Shown: piece after piece, positions 25,161-40,100 of the stretch
How the letters are laid out: the number at the start of each line of letters is the position of its first letter
Numbering within the stretch: position 1 is the stretch's first letter
Origin: Didymodactylos carnosus
Taxonomy: Eukaryota; Rotifera; Eurotatoria; Philodinida; Philodinidae
NCBI GenBank assembly: GCA_905250885.1
Contig: CAJNOQ010000433.1
Location: forward strand, 1-51,009
Direction of reading: 5' to 3'
DNA: 51,009 nt
Position numbers and translations under genes: made by a program
The notes under the pieces: model-generated
Databases searched by the model: none
What the model saw: only the letters and a program-made list of their open reading frames with translations
Told to the model about the DNA's origin: nothing

Positions 25161-25183
25161 TTTCTATAGATAAAATGGTATAG
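25161..25183 (+). promoter_or_regulatory. Putative trans-splice acceptor plus two-codon uORF
   Basis: TTTCTATAG ends at 25169, 22 bases before the cadherin ATG. Between them ATG-GTA-TAG (25175-25183) forms a minimal upstream ORF ending 8 bases before the main start. If 25169 is used as the acceptor, the mature 5' leader would still contain this mini-ORF, which could lower translation. Confidence 0.35.
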
Positions 25184-25191
25184 ATTAAAAA

Positions 25192-28100
25192 ATGTTTTAT
25201 TTATTATATCTAATAACATATTTGACATTGCCGGTGAAAATAACGACAACAAAACTAGTCACAAAGACGACTGATCGCCTCTTAGTATTACCTGAATTAG
25301 CTAAATATGGTTACGTATTATTTGAAGCCGGTGATCGGTCAGAAAATGATTTTCGACTATGTCAACAAACCGTTAAAAATCAATTACTTATTATTAATAA
25401 ATATGGTGATCTTATGTTAGGAAAATCATTGAAACAAAAACCGTTAAACAATGAATTATTTTGTCAAATAAATGGAAATCAGGTAAAAAAGAACTGCAAT
25501 ATTATTTGTGATAGGAGATCAGTTTTTTTTCAGATTTATTCGTGTATACTGTTGAAATAATAAAAGTGACACATATATAACTTAGTTCAAAGATATGATT
25601 ATTTCAATTTTTCAAAATTCAGTTTTATTCTTTATCACATAAATTATGAAATGATATAGCATTAGAAATAAAAAAATTTTGATAATAGTTAAGTTTTTTT
25701 TCCTCTTGAAATATATATACTTATTAATGTCTCCAGAACAACCAAATGTTGTGAGTTAGGATGAGAGGAGAAAAAATATTATAATTCTACCGTTTATTCA
25801 ATGAGTTATTTCAATTAAACTACTGTGTAGATTTGATTGCGTTTCTATTTGTCATCTCTTTTTTTATATATAATAGATGTTCTATCATCAACTCAATTGT
25901 TCTTCGAGTGAGAGCATATATCCGTTTTCAAAATAGATAATTTCAACACGAAACGAAGGTCTATCATTAAGTCTTTTTTTATTCCCTTAAAATTGTTTCC
26001 AAGATAACTTACGTAATAGAACTCGTTCTAAGACACTATATAATTGAGTGTTTGGTGATTGAAATGGATTCAAAAACTGGGTATATGCAATTTTCTCTAA
26101 GTTGAACTTATGTGACTATGTGTGTGTGTGTTTGTGTGTATGTGTTACTATTCATTTGACTATACCTATAATTTAGCTTCCAGAAATATGTGTACTAATA
26201 CTACTACTACTATGCATGATGCAGACTATATATATATATTTATGTATATCACACAAAAGAAAAGGAAAGAATCAAACTCTCCCTCTTGTATGTATGAACT
26301 AGTTTTGAAGTGGAGAAAGGGAAATATGATTGTGTAAAGTGTTCATCAGGGTTAATCTGTTCATTTTTAATATCGTTAACAAACTAAATGAAAGAGAGAA
26401 AAAAATTTAATGGAAAACAAATGTTGTTACATACAAACAGTCATAGACATAGTTTTATGATGTAATAATAGGTTCAGTTTCATACATTATACCTACAATA
26501 ATAAAGTAAACCTCTTGTATAATGGTTAAAATTGTACAATTTTGATACTTATAAACTTTTCTTTCGTTTGGTAACAAAATAAAGCCACTAACAATTATTG
26601 TTCAATTCTTGAAAATATATTCCAAAATTCTCGGGTGTCTTAGTCTAACATCATAATAAACATAAAGTGTCATTATCAAAGTCGTAGTTTATTAGAGTTG
26701 TACTTCTTATTGTCAAATCATTTCATTTCAGACGATCTTGTACAGTTTTGTTGTTAATTGAAATTTCAACTCTAAATTTTCAGCATAATACTTATACTAC
26801 ATACGGCAAAGGCCTCTATATGATATCTCAATTAGGTGAACTTAGAAATTGTATTTAATAGGCGAGCATTGTGCATAATATCTGATAAAATCGAGTAAAT
26901 CTTGAAAGAATAGTTTCACTTTAACTCCTTGCTCTTTTAGTCTATTGTCAATGTTTATTATACGATAATATCTCTGTCGTCCTATTATGGTTTTGAATCG
27001 CCTGTTTATCATTTATACCAAAATGAACGTGAACCACAATATTCTCAATTGAACGTTGAATATTTTTCAGCAATTAGATATTTACATCATAGAAACAATA
27101 GTGCACCGATTCTTTATGATTTGATTGATCATACGTCTTCAACACGATTATTTGATATTACCCATAATGACAAAAACGATGATTTGATTAAATTAATAAA
27201 TATGAAAACATTTGATTATGATGATATCGGTGAGATTAGAGAGCATACATTAATCATACGAGCAATAAATAGTCAAACAAAAGTAGAATCATATGCAAAA
27301 ATAATTGTTCATATTCAAAATAGAAACGATAATTTACTCATTCTACAGAAGCCAAAACCATTTGTTCGATTTACGCTAAAAGAAGATCAACAATCAAATT
27401 CAATTCTCGGTCAAATAAAAGAATTTGATATAGATGACAATAATCAATTAATATATCAATTCATGTACAATCAAACCTTTGAAAATAGAAGTGGTCCATT
27501 CTCAATTAATTCACAAACAGGTGAAATTCAATTAATCAATCGTAATTTATTAGATTTCAATGTTCTTTTCTACCATCTGTACGTTTTAATTATCGATGAA
27601 TCAATGAATAAGAATCTAGTTGTTGATGTTTATATCTATTTACCACAAAATAAACAACATAAACAAACACCATTAGTAGAATCAACAATAAAAGAGGTAA
27701 CTTTCTATGATTTAAGTTTTGAAATAGAGTAATATATCATCTAGCAACATCATTTAGTGATTTTCCTTTGCTTTTTATCCTTATTTCTAGTCAAATGATA
27801 AAATGATTTATCGTCACCGTCGTCAGCAACAATCTCAATCGGCTCCTAGTCGTTTACAATTACGTTTTAATGAAAGTTTTACGGGTACTATCTACCAAAT
27901 AAAATATTGTCGAAAACAAACGAATGAAGATAGAATCGAAAAAACATTTAAATTTCCACAAAAATATGAACAGTATTTAAATGAACGTCTAACAGTTGAT
28001 GAAGATGGACAATTGATTATTTTGAAACATTTCAATCACGAATATTTTCAATCAGTTAATTTTCAATTTCATTGTTTAATTACTGAACGTCAACAATTGA

Positions 28101-31100
28101 CACGTGTTAATAAATCGGAAGAAATTCATATGCAAATTGATGATGTCAATGATGAATCGCCAAAATGGATTATGGATGAACCATACCAATTTGGAACATA
28201 TTATGGATATGTGGAAAAAACAGCGCGACCAGAAACACCTGTATTTCGATTTAAAGCACAAGATATTGATACACAATCACGTTTAACATATGAAATTGAA
28301 GAAATTATACCAAAATCAGCAGCAAAACAACAATTATTTCATATATCTCAAGATGGAACATTGACTACGCATAGTAATCAACAATTATCAGGTATGTAAT
28401 GAGAGTCTTATTTATCAAATTGTTTTATGCCATTATTCTAAATGAGATAAATGACAGCTAAAAAAAAAGTTTACGATATTTGGTATTCCAAGATGGTCAC
28501 CCATTCTAGTACTAACCAAGCCCGACGTTGCTTTAACTTCAATGATCGAATGAAAAGTGATGTATTCAACGTTGTATGGCCGTAAGCATTGTAATATAAG
28601 AGACTGGATAGCTAGTTGTGGAATAAAGTTAAATTGGATTCATAAATTATCTTAACATAACACATTAGAGTTCATGTTTTTTTTTAAATTATATGTTGCG
28701 ATCAAAAGTTGATGCCGAAATAACTAAAAGAGATAAAGCGTACTAGAACTTCTTTTGTTTTTTGTATTTATTATCGATGTTATTTATCTACTTCATCTAA
28801 GAAACATCTCTTTGCACTACATTTTTCAAGATTGTTTACTTTAGGCACTTACAATATAACAGTGAAAGCGATCGATGTAAATACAAATCCGTTATATAAC
28901 TACAATCGATTTATTCGCACGTACTTACTCGTTACTACTGATCGTATCGAACCGAAATTTTATCAACAAAAATATGTATTTAACGTATCAGAATATACTC
29001 AGCCATCAACAATTGTCGGTTCAATAAAAGCTAAATCATATTCGACAACACAAGATAATTTACGCTACTTTTTACAGCCATTGATTAGTATGCATTCAAA
29101 TAATTATGAGTTTAAAATTGATGAAACAATTGGTACAGTTAAAATTTTAAAATTATTACGTTACAGTGATCAACATAATAATAATACGAAATATTTTCAT
29201 GGTATTGTAAAAGAATTAAATGGTTGGCAAATGGATGCTCGAGTTGACATTGAAATCAATATTATCGATATTAATGACAAAGTTCCTACATTTAAACAAA
29301 CATATTATACACCACAAATCCCTGAAGATTATCCACTACGTACACCAATCATTAATTTTACCGTTACAGATGATGATGCAAAAAATTCACAAAATTCGAA
29401 TATTACATTAGATCTTCTAGATCCATACGGAAAATTTTCTATTTATTATGATCCAATATCAACATCGAATAATATTCAAGCCTATCTAATAGTAAAACAA
29501 CGTCTTGATTATGAATCATTATCACCACTTGATCGTCAATATAAATTAAAAATAATTGCAAGAGATAATGGTCAACCCAAATCATTACAGAGTGAAGCAC
29601 AAATTTATATTACTGTTACGGACGTAAACGATGAACCACCTATTTTTAAAGATAATCCAATACAGAAGACAATTGCTGAAAATACTCAAAAAGGTAAATA
29701 ATATTTAGATTTTAATAATTTCTGATGATTACACTAAATTTTTAGGTACAACAATTTTATTTGTCGATGTACATGATACAGAATATAATGATAGTGTTAC
29801 TGTTCAATTTCAAACACAATATGATAATCCATTTCGAATAATAACGAGTCCTGGTGGTGGACGAGTAATTCTTGATGGTCAATTAAAAAAAGAATTTTAT
29901 AATTTGACAATTCTTGCTTATGATCGTTTAAATCATACTAGTTACGCTCAACTATTAATAACCGTTTACGATGTTAATGATCATACGCCTATTATTGAAA
30001 ATTGTCAACAAGGCATCATTACTAGTAAAGTGAGAGAAAATGCTACGATCAATACGCCAATATTGAAAATAAATGCGACAGATGAAGATCGTGGACTCAA
30101 TGGTGACATACTTTTTTCGTTAAAAGGTGGTGGAGGTAGTGGATCAAATAGTGAAAATGATGGAAGTGGATCAAATTTAGGAACAGAATCTGATTTATTT
30201 GGTATTGATTCTGAGACGGGTTTAATCTATAATAAAAAGCGTTTAAAACATTTAAAAAGTGGTCATAGTGAATATACAATGACCGTTTTTGCTCAAGACA
30301 GAGATCCACAAAATCCAAGATCGACACATTGTATTATTAAAATTAATGTTGAAGATATTAATGATCAGTATGTATTATTTCCATCTTATTCTTATTTCAA
30401 TATTAATAATTATTATATTTATTTCTAGTTATCCGGTTATAACATCACCATCTCGTGACAATGATTTAATATCGATTAAAGTTGAAAAACGTGTTAATTA
30501 TTTAAATTATGCTGTTTTAATAATACGAGCAAAAGATGATGATAGTGGTAAAAATGCACACTTATCATTTTCAATTAAATCAAAACCAGAATGTGCTACA
30601 AGTGAAACACATTTTACCATTGATTCATCGTCCGGTATCATATCGATTCGTCCAACGAAATTGGGTGATATATTTCAAACACAAAACAAATATTGTCTTG
30701 TCATTCAAGTATGTGATCAAGGTGATGAACCAAAATGTGTGGAACGAAAAGTAAACTTTCAATTATCGCAAGATGGTTTTGAACCACCTGTTTGGGCACC
30801 AGAAACAGCACTCACATTTCAACGAGTAATGAAAGTTGTTGAATTAGCTCAGCAAAAGTATGTATTGAGATTTAATCAGTTCTAACAATAATACTGTTGT
30901 TTTGCATTTATATCTAGTATTGTTATTGATACATTCAAAGCATCGATTAGCAATGATACGACAAAAAAAGTGATATTCGAAATGGAGCCTGTCGACTGGA
31001 AATGTCATAATAGTCCAATAACAAATGAAGCACCACGTATCCCATTTCTGTTGGCACCAGATGAAAATGGTCGAAATATTGCACGTCTTGTTATTTATCA

Positions 31101-34100
31101 ACCGATCGATGCTGATCCGCCAACAGGATGTACACATTTTACATTTAAGATTAAGGCAAAAAATAGTGCTATGGAAGCATTATCTGTTGAAAGTCAATAT
31201 AAAATTGAAATAATCGACTCTAACGATAATATACCAATATTTAATGTGAGTTCATATAGAGGACAAATCTATGAAAATGAGATAAAAGAAAATATTTTGA
31301 GAGTTCAAGCAGATGATAAAGATATTGATCCAAAAAACAGAAATACAACGTACTTTATCAGGTAAGATTATTAACTTTTCATCTAATCAAGCAGCACTAT
31401 TTCAAACCCTCTTTTGATCTTATAGATGTCAAAATAATGCTGGTAGTAGTCAATCAAACCAAGTCTCGTATTACTCAAATAATCCTCTGTCAAATTCTCT
31501 TTCATGTCATGGTATTGTATCTATTGATCCTGAAACTGGTTGGATTAGTGTTCAACGTCAATTTGATTTCGATAATCCAAATGACAGACGTTATGTATTT
31601 GATGTATTTGCTAAGAACATTTTACCATCCGATCGATGTAATTCGAATAATAAAGAATTACAACAACATCAGCAAGGAGGCGGAGCGGATTCTAATCCGA
31701 CAATACAAATATGTGTTACCGAACATCGTGTACCTGTGATTATTGAAGTGCTTGAGTAAGTAATTTAGTTATTAAACAAGTGAAAGTAGTTAAGTTACAG
31801 CATTTTTCATTCAATCATTACGTAAATTCATTTGAATGTTTTAGTCGAAATGATAACGCTCCAGTTTTTCAAGGTGAGTGGCATCTACTTTTAATCATCA
31901 AAATTGTTTAAAAATTTGTCATTTTTAGGCAAACCATATTTAACCCATGTTTCGGAAGATGCTGAACCTGGCACAACAATCTTTCAATTGAATGTGAGCG
32001 ATGTAGACACGGATGATATTTTAACATTCAATATTGTCAACGTTCAAGAAGCATCAGCATTTGCAGTTAAAGAAAATACGGGCGAAGTCTATTTGGCTAG
32101 TGCTTTGGATTACGAACGTGTACAACAACATCGTGTCATTATTCAGGTTAGCGATAGTAATAATGAACATACAAGTCAAGCTGAGTTAACTGTTATTGTC
32201 GAAGAGTAAGTTATTCACTTATAGTAAATCCCAAATTTACATTCTATTTAAATGTTTTGGTAGTGCTAACGATAATCCACCTCGTTTCCTCAATCTACCA
32301 GCAACGATCGAAATTGAAGAAGGAAAGCAAGTTATTGATTATGACCAATTAATGAAACAACAAAATGGAAACTTGTATTCAGATGAAAATTATGAAAGTC
32401 AATTGTATCGACAATTAAAACGTCGTAGAAGAAGACGGGCTACAAGTTCAAGAAAATATGGCAAACAAAATGAAGGAAAACATCTACTTAGAAAACTGCA
32501 AAAGACATCAGACAACACACTGACGTGAGTATTTGAGAGTGCTAGTGACATTTTAGTGATAATATCTACCTTTTTTGCCACTTTTTTTAGTGATGTCAAT
32601 CGTTATCGAACAACACCATCGTCGCCGTCTAGTAGTTACAACCAACCGTTGGAGTACATCTCTCGGGTTATTTATACAGTAAAAGCGGACGATCCTGATA
32701 AAGGTCGTCCAGCAAATGTTGGTGGTATTAAATTTATGTTGACATCCTCAAATCAACAGTATACAGATTATTTTGAAATTCATCCAACAAATGGTACAAT
32801 ACATTTAAAAAAAGATTTAGATCGTGATCCACCTAATGGATTTGATGAATGGTTGTTAACGATTATAGCGGCGGATGAAGGCGGTTTTGAAGGGTCGAAG
32901 AAAAATGCATCATGGTTAAAAATCTTAGTGAAAGAGTAAGTGAAAATAGTTACCACTTAGGCTACAATATGAGTTAGCATTTGAATATATTTTAGTATCA
33001 ACGATAATCCACCAATTTTTATAGACGTTGATCCAATTGGACACATTGCTGAGAATGCAAGAAAAGATACACGTGTTGAAGGTTAGGATAAATAATTTCT
33101 ATAAAATATAAAATTGTCCGAAGCAAAATAAACTTAAGAATCTGTTAAATCTAGGTTAGTTATTGAACGATGTTAACGTATTAATCCTTATTATTAAAAA
33201 GTTTGAGATTTGTGTGACGCTTGAACCATGAGCCTCATGATCTCAGCTTCTGGAGCACCTGGCGAAGTTCTGTAAACGGATTCTTAATCAGACTGATCCG
33301 CCATTGAATCATTTCTTTGTCAGATCTTCGTTAGGTCAATAGGAAGGGTCACAGGACAAGAAAGAATATTTACTATAACAGAGAAGCAATAGCCGTCGCA
33401 GCGCGCGGGTAGTGTACTAGTTCTTATTAGAATTTCAATTTCTGCGATGCCACATTATTAAATGCTAAATGAAACAACTTGTTAGAAAAGTTGTATGGTC
33501 ACTATTTGGAATGTTGACAATATTACTTAGAGTGTATTTTTCAATTAGGAAGGTCTTACAACATATTCCATAGCCTATTAGTTGTAGAAGTTAGTTCTTT
33601 TCACTTTTAATCATTGACTGACGTTAAAACAACACTTTTTGGTATTCCATAATTCATCTCGTCATCGTAACTTATTATGAACGTCTTTGTCATTGTCAAT
33701 CCACATTAGTGGAAGTTTCAACAATTCATTTTATCACAAATACACCTGTGATACTTCCAACAACTAACATTTGTGATCAGTTAAATCGTGAAATTCTATT
33801 AATACATCGCATTTGTAATGATAAAGAGCAAAATGGAGTAAATTTGAGGTGTACCACGAAGGACTGGAGATCAGAACTGGAGAAATTATTGACTAATCGT
33901 ACATTCTAGAGGAGAAGAATAGAACCATGACATAGATAAGATTAATCGTTATGTAATATCTCAACAGCTATCTATCTTGTTGATGTTAATCTATTATAAA
34001 AAATTTGCATGGCTCGAAACAATAATGGTCATTATTAGTCGTCTAAGTGAAACTTAGGTGACTGATTGCTTTTCATTTGAAGAAATACTTTGTTTATTTC

Positions 34101-37100
34101 TTTCATTCTTTCTCTCCGGAATTGATATGTTACAGTAGTCAGCTCATCGGTCATCAGTTTCTTTCCGTGCAGCGGTACTCCAAAAAGAAACAGGGTTATT
34201 CTGTTGTGATCGCATGCAGCTTGTTTAAGCATTGAATTTATTTTTGTGTTAAAAAAAGTAATAGCAAATCTTTAGGATTGTGTCACAGTCAAACTACTGA
34301 ACGTGGTCTAGTGTCTAAACCGAGTCTTACTTTTCGGCATAACGGAGCACAGAACAACGTTTAGCATGTTTCAGAACATCTCTTCATCCTTCCTGTCAGT
34401 GGCACCAAAAACTATCATCAACCTAAGTTTTACTTAGGGCACTTCCGCTCTTCGCATAGCCCAGTCGACTTCTAGCTGACAAAAAAACATAATTTAATCT
34501 ACTGCGTGCTTTTCATCTCAAAAACAATCAAGACATTCTATTTAAGGAAAATTTCTTACCTTATCAGCCCTTCTTCCTTTTTCTATCTTCTCAACTTCTC
34601 AGCACATAATAAACACACACATTCACCGAATAACGAGATTTAGAAGTTATATTTCTTACTTCAAAGTATCTATGTGGCTGTGTCTAATACTTCTTACAGA
34701 TAAATTCAATAGAATGAAGTAATTTACGTAATTTAGCGTTTAGGTACGGACAGGAAAGTCTAAAAAGAAGAAAAGAGTTCAGATTACTCGGCGATGCTAT
34801 AGTGAAAAAATGACTTGATTGCTTAGTGTTTTAAAAACACCAACATACTAGAATAAAAGTAATAACAGTGTATCATATAAATAATTAACTGACGATGTTT
34901 GATGTAGAATAGAAAGATTTTGAAAAGGTATTGCTTTTGTATTTCTGATGAGTGAAAAGCATAAACTTAAAAAATTTTATTATTTTCAATGATAATCATC
35001 CGTGTTTCATATTTATTCACTATACATAACCAGATTTTTTTATATTAAGAAGGAAAATTTATGTAATTTTTATTCTTGTTAAAAGTAATGATTTTCTGTT
35101 TCTATTGTATAGGTTTACGTATTCGTGCAACGGATTACGATAAATTATCTGAAAATACCACTCGTTACGCTCTAACATTAAACACAAAATCGATCGATGG
35201 TCAAGATGTATTTCGTATTGACGAGTTAACATCGGATATTTATCTGAATGTTGATAACTATTTGGATCGTGAAAAAACACCACATCATAATTTATCAATT
35301 ATTGCTCGAGATATTGGTGATCCAGCTGGTAATTTACAATCAAAAGAATTAAAAATCACAATAATTATTGACGATGTCAACGATCAACCACCACGATTTA
35401 AACCGACACAAATACAAGCACAAATATCTGAAATAGCACAACGTGGCGATTTTGTTAGTGAAATTAAAGCGGAAGATGATGATATTGGAGTAAATACACA
35501 TTCCATTTACGAAATTGTTGAAGAATGTCAGTTATTCGACGAAAAACAGCAACGACACACAACAATAATGCGATGTTCAAAACCAAAACATTTTATATTC
35601 AAAGAAACATCATTGGCTGAAAAAGGAACAATAATTCTGCTAGAACCAGTTAATTATGATCCACCTGATAATCAGATAAAATTTTTACTTAAAGTTAAAG
35701 CGACCAATGGCGGTATGTCTGATTATGCCAATGTTACTGTTTTTATCACCGATTTTAATGATAATACACCAGTCTTTTCCCAGAGTGTCTATTTTGTCAA
35801 TATTAGTGAATCAACACCATTTGGTTCCAAAATTTTACAAGTGAGCGCTACAGATAACGATGTAATGCCGGTAAATAAAGAATTCATTTTTCGTATACCA
35901 CCCGATCGTCAACAATATGAAAATCGTCAACATTTACGTATCGATACAATGAATGGAAAAATATATTTAAAAAAAAATTTTGATCGTGAAAAATCATCGA
36001 CAATTAGTTTACCATTAGAAGCTGTAAATAATCAAAGTACAAATGTTTTAATTGGACGAGCAATGCTAGTATTGAATATATTAGATGTTAACGATAATTT
36101 TCCACAATTTGCCGAAAATTATCAGGCACGAATAAGGGAATATGAGCAACCAAAGAAAATATTAGAATTTAAAGCCACCGATCCTGATGAAAAATCATCA
36201 ACAACAAATTTTGAATTTAAATTAGGTAAATAATTATGCATTACTGTTTATAAGAAATATAAATCCAAGAGAAAAATTTCAGCATCTAGTGATAAAAGAT
36301 ACTGTGAAAAAACTTTTATACAAATCTCTTGTATTTCTAGGTTCAAAAAATGTTTGGCCTGAAGATGGTGAACCCAAGTTTCGTCTTGATGTGACATCAG
36401 ATTACTATGGTCCAGTTGGAGTATTGAGTACGTTAAAAGTATTGGATCGTGAAGAATTATGTTCATCGTCTACAACAATGACGAAGAAAGGTAAACCTTA
36501 TTGTGGAAAATATTATGATTTACCAATACGTATGAATGACAATTCAAAACCACATTCACAATCGGGTATCAATTATTTACGAGTTACTGTTGAAGATGTT
36601 AATGATAATCCACATTATAATGGGCAAAAACAAATTGATGCCTATGATTATAAGCAACAATTGATAAAAGCATTAAATTCAGCCGGATTACATGGAATAT
36701 ACATTGGAATGGTGTACTCAAAAGATGAAGATGATTGGGATATACATACAAAACAGTTTGAGCTTTTAACACCGTCCACAGAATTCTTTCGAGTAGATAA
36801 AGGAGGAAAAACACCAGGAGCAATTTATTTGAAAACACCAACGTCTAATAGTACGTCACAATTGGAACATAGTAAGTAAACTACTGTGGTGTTAAAGCAA
36901 GTGATAATGATATCCTCATTTTAGTCACGTATACACTTATCGTGTCTGTTACCGACACGTACGATCAATGGTTACAACGTGATGCTCAAACATCAACGGT
37001 TAAATTTCATCTAAATGATTTATCACCAGAAGCTGTAGAAAATGCAGCATCAATTCGTTTACAAGACATAACAGCTGAAGAATTCATTGAAACACGTCAC

Positions 37101-40100
37101 ATGCCCGCCGGTCAATCGTATTACAAAGAATTTGCACGTCTCATCGGTGATATAGTCAATGTTCATAACATTGAAATATTTTCAATTCAAGATCATGAAT
37201 ATTTACCACGAACAATTGACGTTTATTATGCGGTGCATGGAAGTGGGTATTTGTCGAAAATAAAAATTAATGGACTAGTCAATATGAAACGTACTAAATT
37301 AGAAGATCTATTCAATATATCACAAATAGGTAAGTTATTCACTATCTTACAATTATATGATATCGATCAAATAAATTCTTTTGTTGTTTTCCATGTAGGC
37401 ATAAATGAATGTTTATCATCAGATGCTAAATGTTTTGAAAAAGGTTGTATCTCACGTTCTGAAATTGTTACAAAACAGCCTTATTATGTAATAAATGCAA
37501 ATGAAACAGCCTTTATTGGACTTCATATTCGTTCAAAAGCTCAATGTCAATGTGAAACAGATATCCAGTATCAATTAAGTAGAGAATTACAAGAACAAAA
37601 ATCAAATCAGTATTGCCTTAATGGAGGATATCCACAACGAGATCACAATACAATGAAATGTTCATGTCCACATGGAACATTGTACAATGGAGAACGATGT
37701 CAATTAACAACCGTATCATTCGATGGTTAGCATAACATTTCAACACCTATGTCCCTTCTTCTAATAATAATTTTATCTATTTAGGCAATGGAGGTTATGG
37801 TTGGTATAAACCGTTATCAACATGTTCCCAATGGCTATTACAATTGGAATTTTTAACTCAATCGCCCAACGGCACTCTCCTTTATAATGGTCCGTTGAAT
37901 AATCAATTAAATCAAGATTATTTTTCACTACAATTGGTGAATGGTCATCCATCAATTGAATTAAATTTTGGTACAAAAGCTATCAGGCGCTATTTAAAAT
38001 CAAGTTCATATTTAGCTGATGGAAAATGGCACACCATTGAGATAAGACAATTAAGTACGATTGAACATATTTTAGAAATAATTATCGATTATTGTCCACA
38101 ACAAATAAAAACCAGTGAATGTCGATTTATGATTGAATATGTTGAAGATGATATATTTAGTACAAATGAACCGTTGCAATTGGGTGGTGTAGCCAATCCA
38201 GAGCAATTACCCATTGATTATGCAGGAAATTTTAAAGGTAAGACGGAAAAAAATGCATTATAGTATTTATAATTGATTTTTTGATTTAGGTTGTATTCGT
38301 AATTTACGTTTTGCTGATGAATTGTACGATTTACACATTGATTCTCACAGTGGACAATCATCCAATTTACATGAAGGTTGTATGTTAACCAATCAAAAAT
38401 GTTCCCGATTCATGTGTGTACATGGTACATGTGAAGCAGATCTCTATCATGCACAATGTATTTGTAAACCGGGTAAATCTGGTGTTACATGTGCACAAGA
38501 TGCTCAATCATACGATTTTACTTATGATAAACTAACATGGACCGGAGATCGTGCATCATATGCCACATTTCGTCATACACATAAACCTGATGATTATATT
38601 CACGCCATGAAATTTCAAATTATGTTTCGTACACGTGATTCATCCGATAGAATTTTAACACTCATTGATCTACATAACGACGATACGTTTATGTTTTTGG
38701 AATTGAAATCAGGACATTTACAAGCACGTTTTGGATCAAAATCGGATGCACAATTGATTGAATTGAGATATGTCGAAGTAAATGATGGTAGATGGCATAC
38801 AGCTTATTTAGATCGATATGGAGAACGATTATTTTTAAAATTAGATGATGGAGAATATTATCGATCAAATATTAGTTATGGAAAATCAGTTTGGAAAAAT
38901 TTTCCAAATACATTGTTAAATGTGGGAGCAAGAATTGATTCGGTAAGTGAGATGTTTTATTAGTGACTTAAAAATCAACAAATTTACTTTTAGGCTGTTC
39001 ACAAAATCGTTACGGCTGATTTTAATGATGGTTGTATCCAAGATGTTCGATATAATGGTCAACTATTAGATTTACTCAATGGTTCGAGTTCATCGGATAT
39101 GAAATGGACATTTCAATCAAATATCAAAGAAGGATGCGATAATTTAGATAATTGGTGTCGTGGTGTTCAATGTTTACAACCGGCATTTTGTGTGAATACG
39201 TGGCGTCATGGTATTTGCTCATGTCCACCAAATCTGAAATATTTTCAATCGAATGATACATGTGTGAAATATGACTGGTGTCAGGATGCAACAAATCCAT
39301 GTCATATCCCTGGTACACAGAGATGCTATTATGAGGCGAATATAGATCAAATAAAATGTGAATGTCTTGACAGTTATCAAGGTGAACGATGTACACAACA
39401 CGCATTACCCATTAGCGGAACATTTAATTGGTACATTTTAATCGTGTCAATGATTTGTTTATTTATTATACTAGTCTTGATTTTTGGACTGATTGCGTAT
39501 ACAAAACGACGGCTAGCGAAGAAAGCTTATATACTAGGTGTGTATAATTTTGAACATGTCAAGATTAAAAATGAATTTGCCGTTGTCGTTTAGGTATGGA
39601 CGATGAAATTCGCGATAATATAATTAATTACGATGAAGAAGGTTGCCCGGATGAAGATCCAGTGACGTACGATATATCAACGCTAAAAAAGCCCATTTAT
39701 GAGAATAATACAGCAAATGGTCGTCTCGGTGGATCCAGTCGAAATGATTCGGAAACACGTAGTGGAAGAATGAATTCTGAATCAGAAGTGAAACCATTAT
39801 TGTCAAAAACTGTTACGGATAGTGGTGCTATCGATCCACTTTCTGTGTCGAGGAAAATCACTCGTAAAGACATACCGCCAGTAATAAAACCATTATCACA
39901 AAAAGATACAATAAATGGTGGTGATGGCATTCAAAGGACTATAAACGTGGGCGATTTTATTAAAAATCGCATTAAAGACATTGACGATGATCCATCACAG
40001 CCACCCTATGATTCACTACAAGAGTATGCTTTCGAAGGCACAGAAGAAGATAAATGTTTTTCATTATCTACGCTGAGTCTAACATTAAAAGATAATCTAG

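Noticed and set aside
27049-27732. Cadherin exon 2 frame taken as an independent gene start
   Set aside because: The frame is open upstream to the acceptor at 26940, and joins exon 1 in phase, so the internal ATG is not a start.
33632-33652. TTTTTGGTATTCCAT resembling the end of a minus-strand 5S gene
   Set aside because: The match stops after about 13 bases and none of the other 5S blocks follow.
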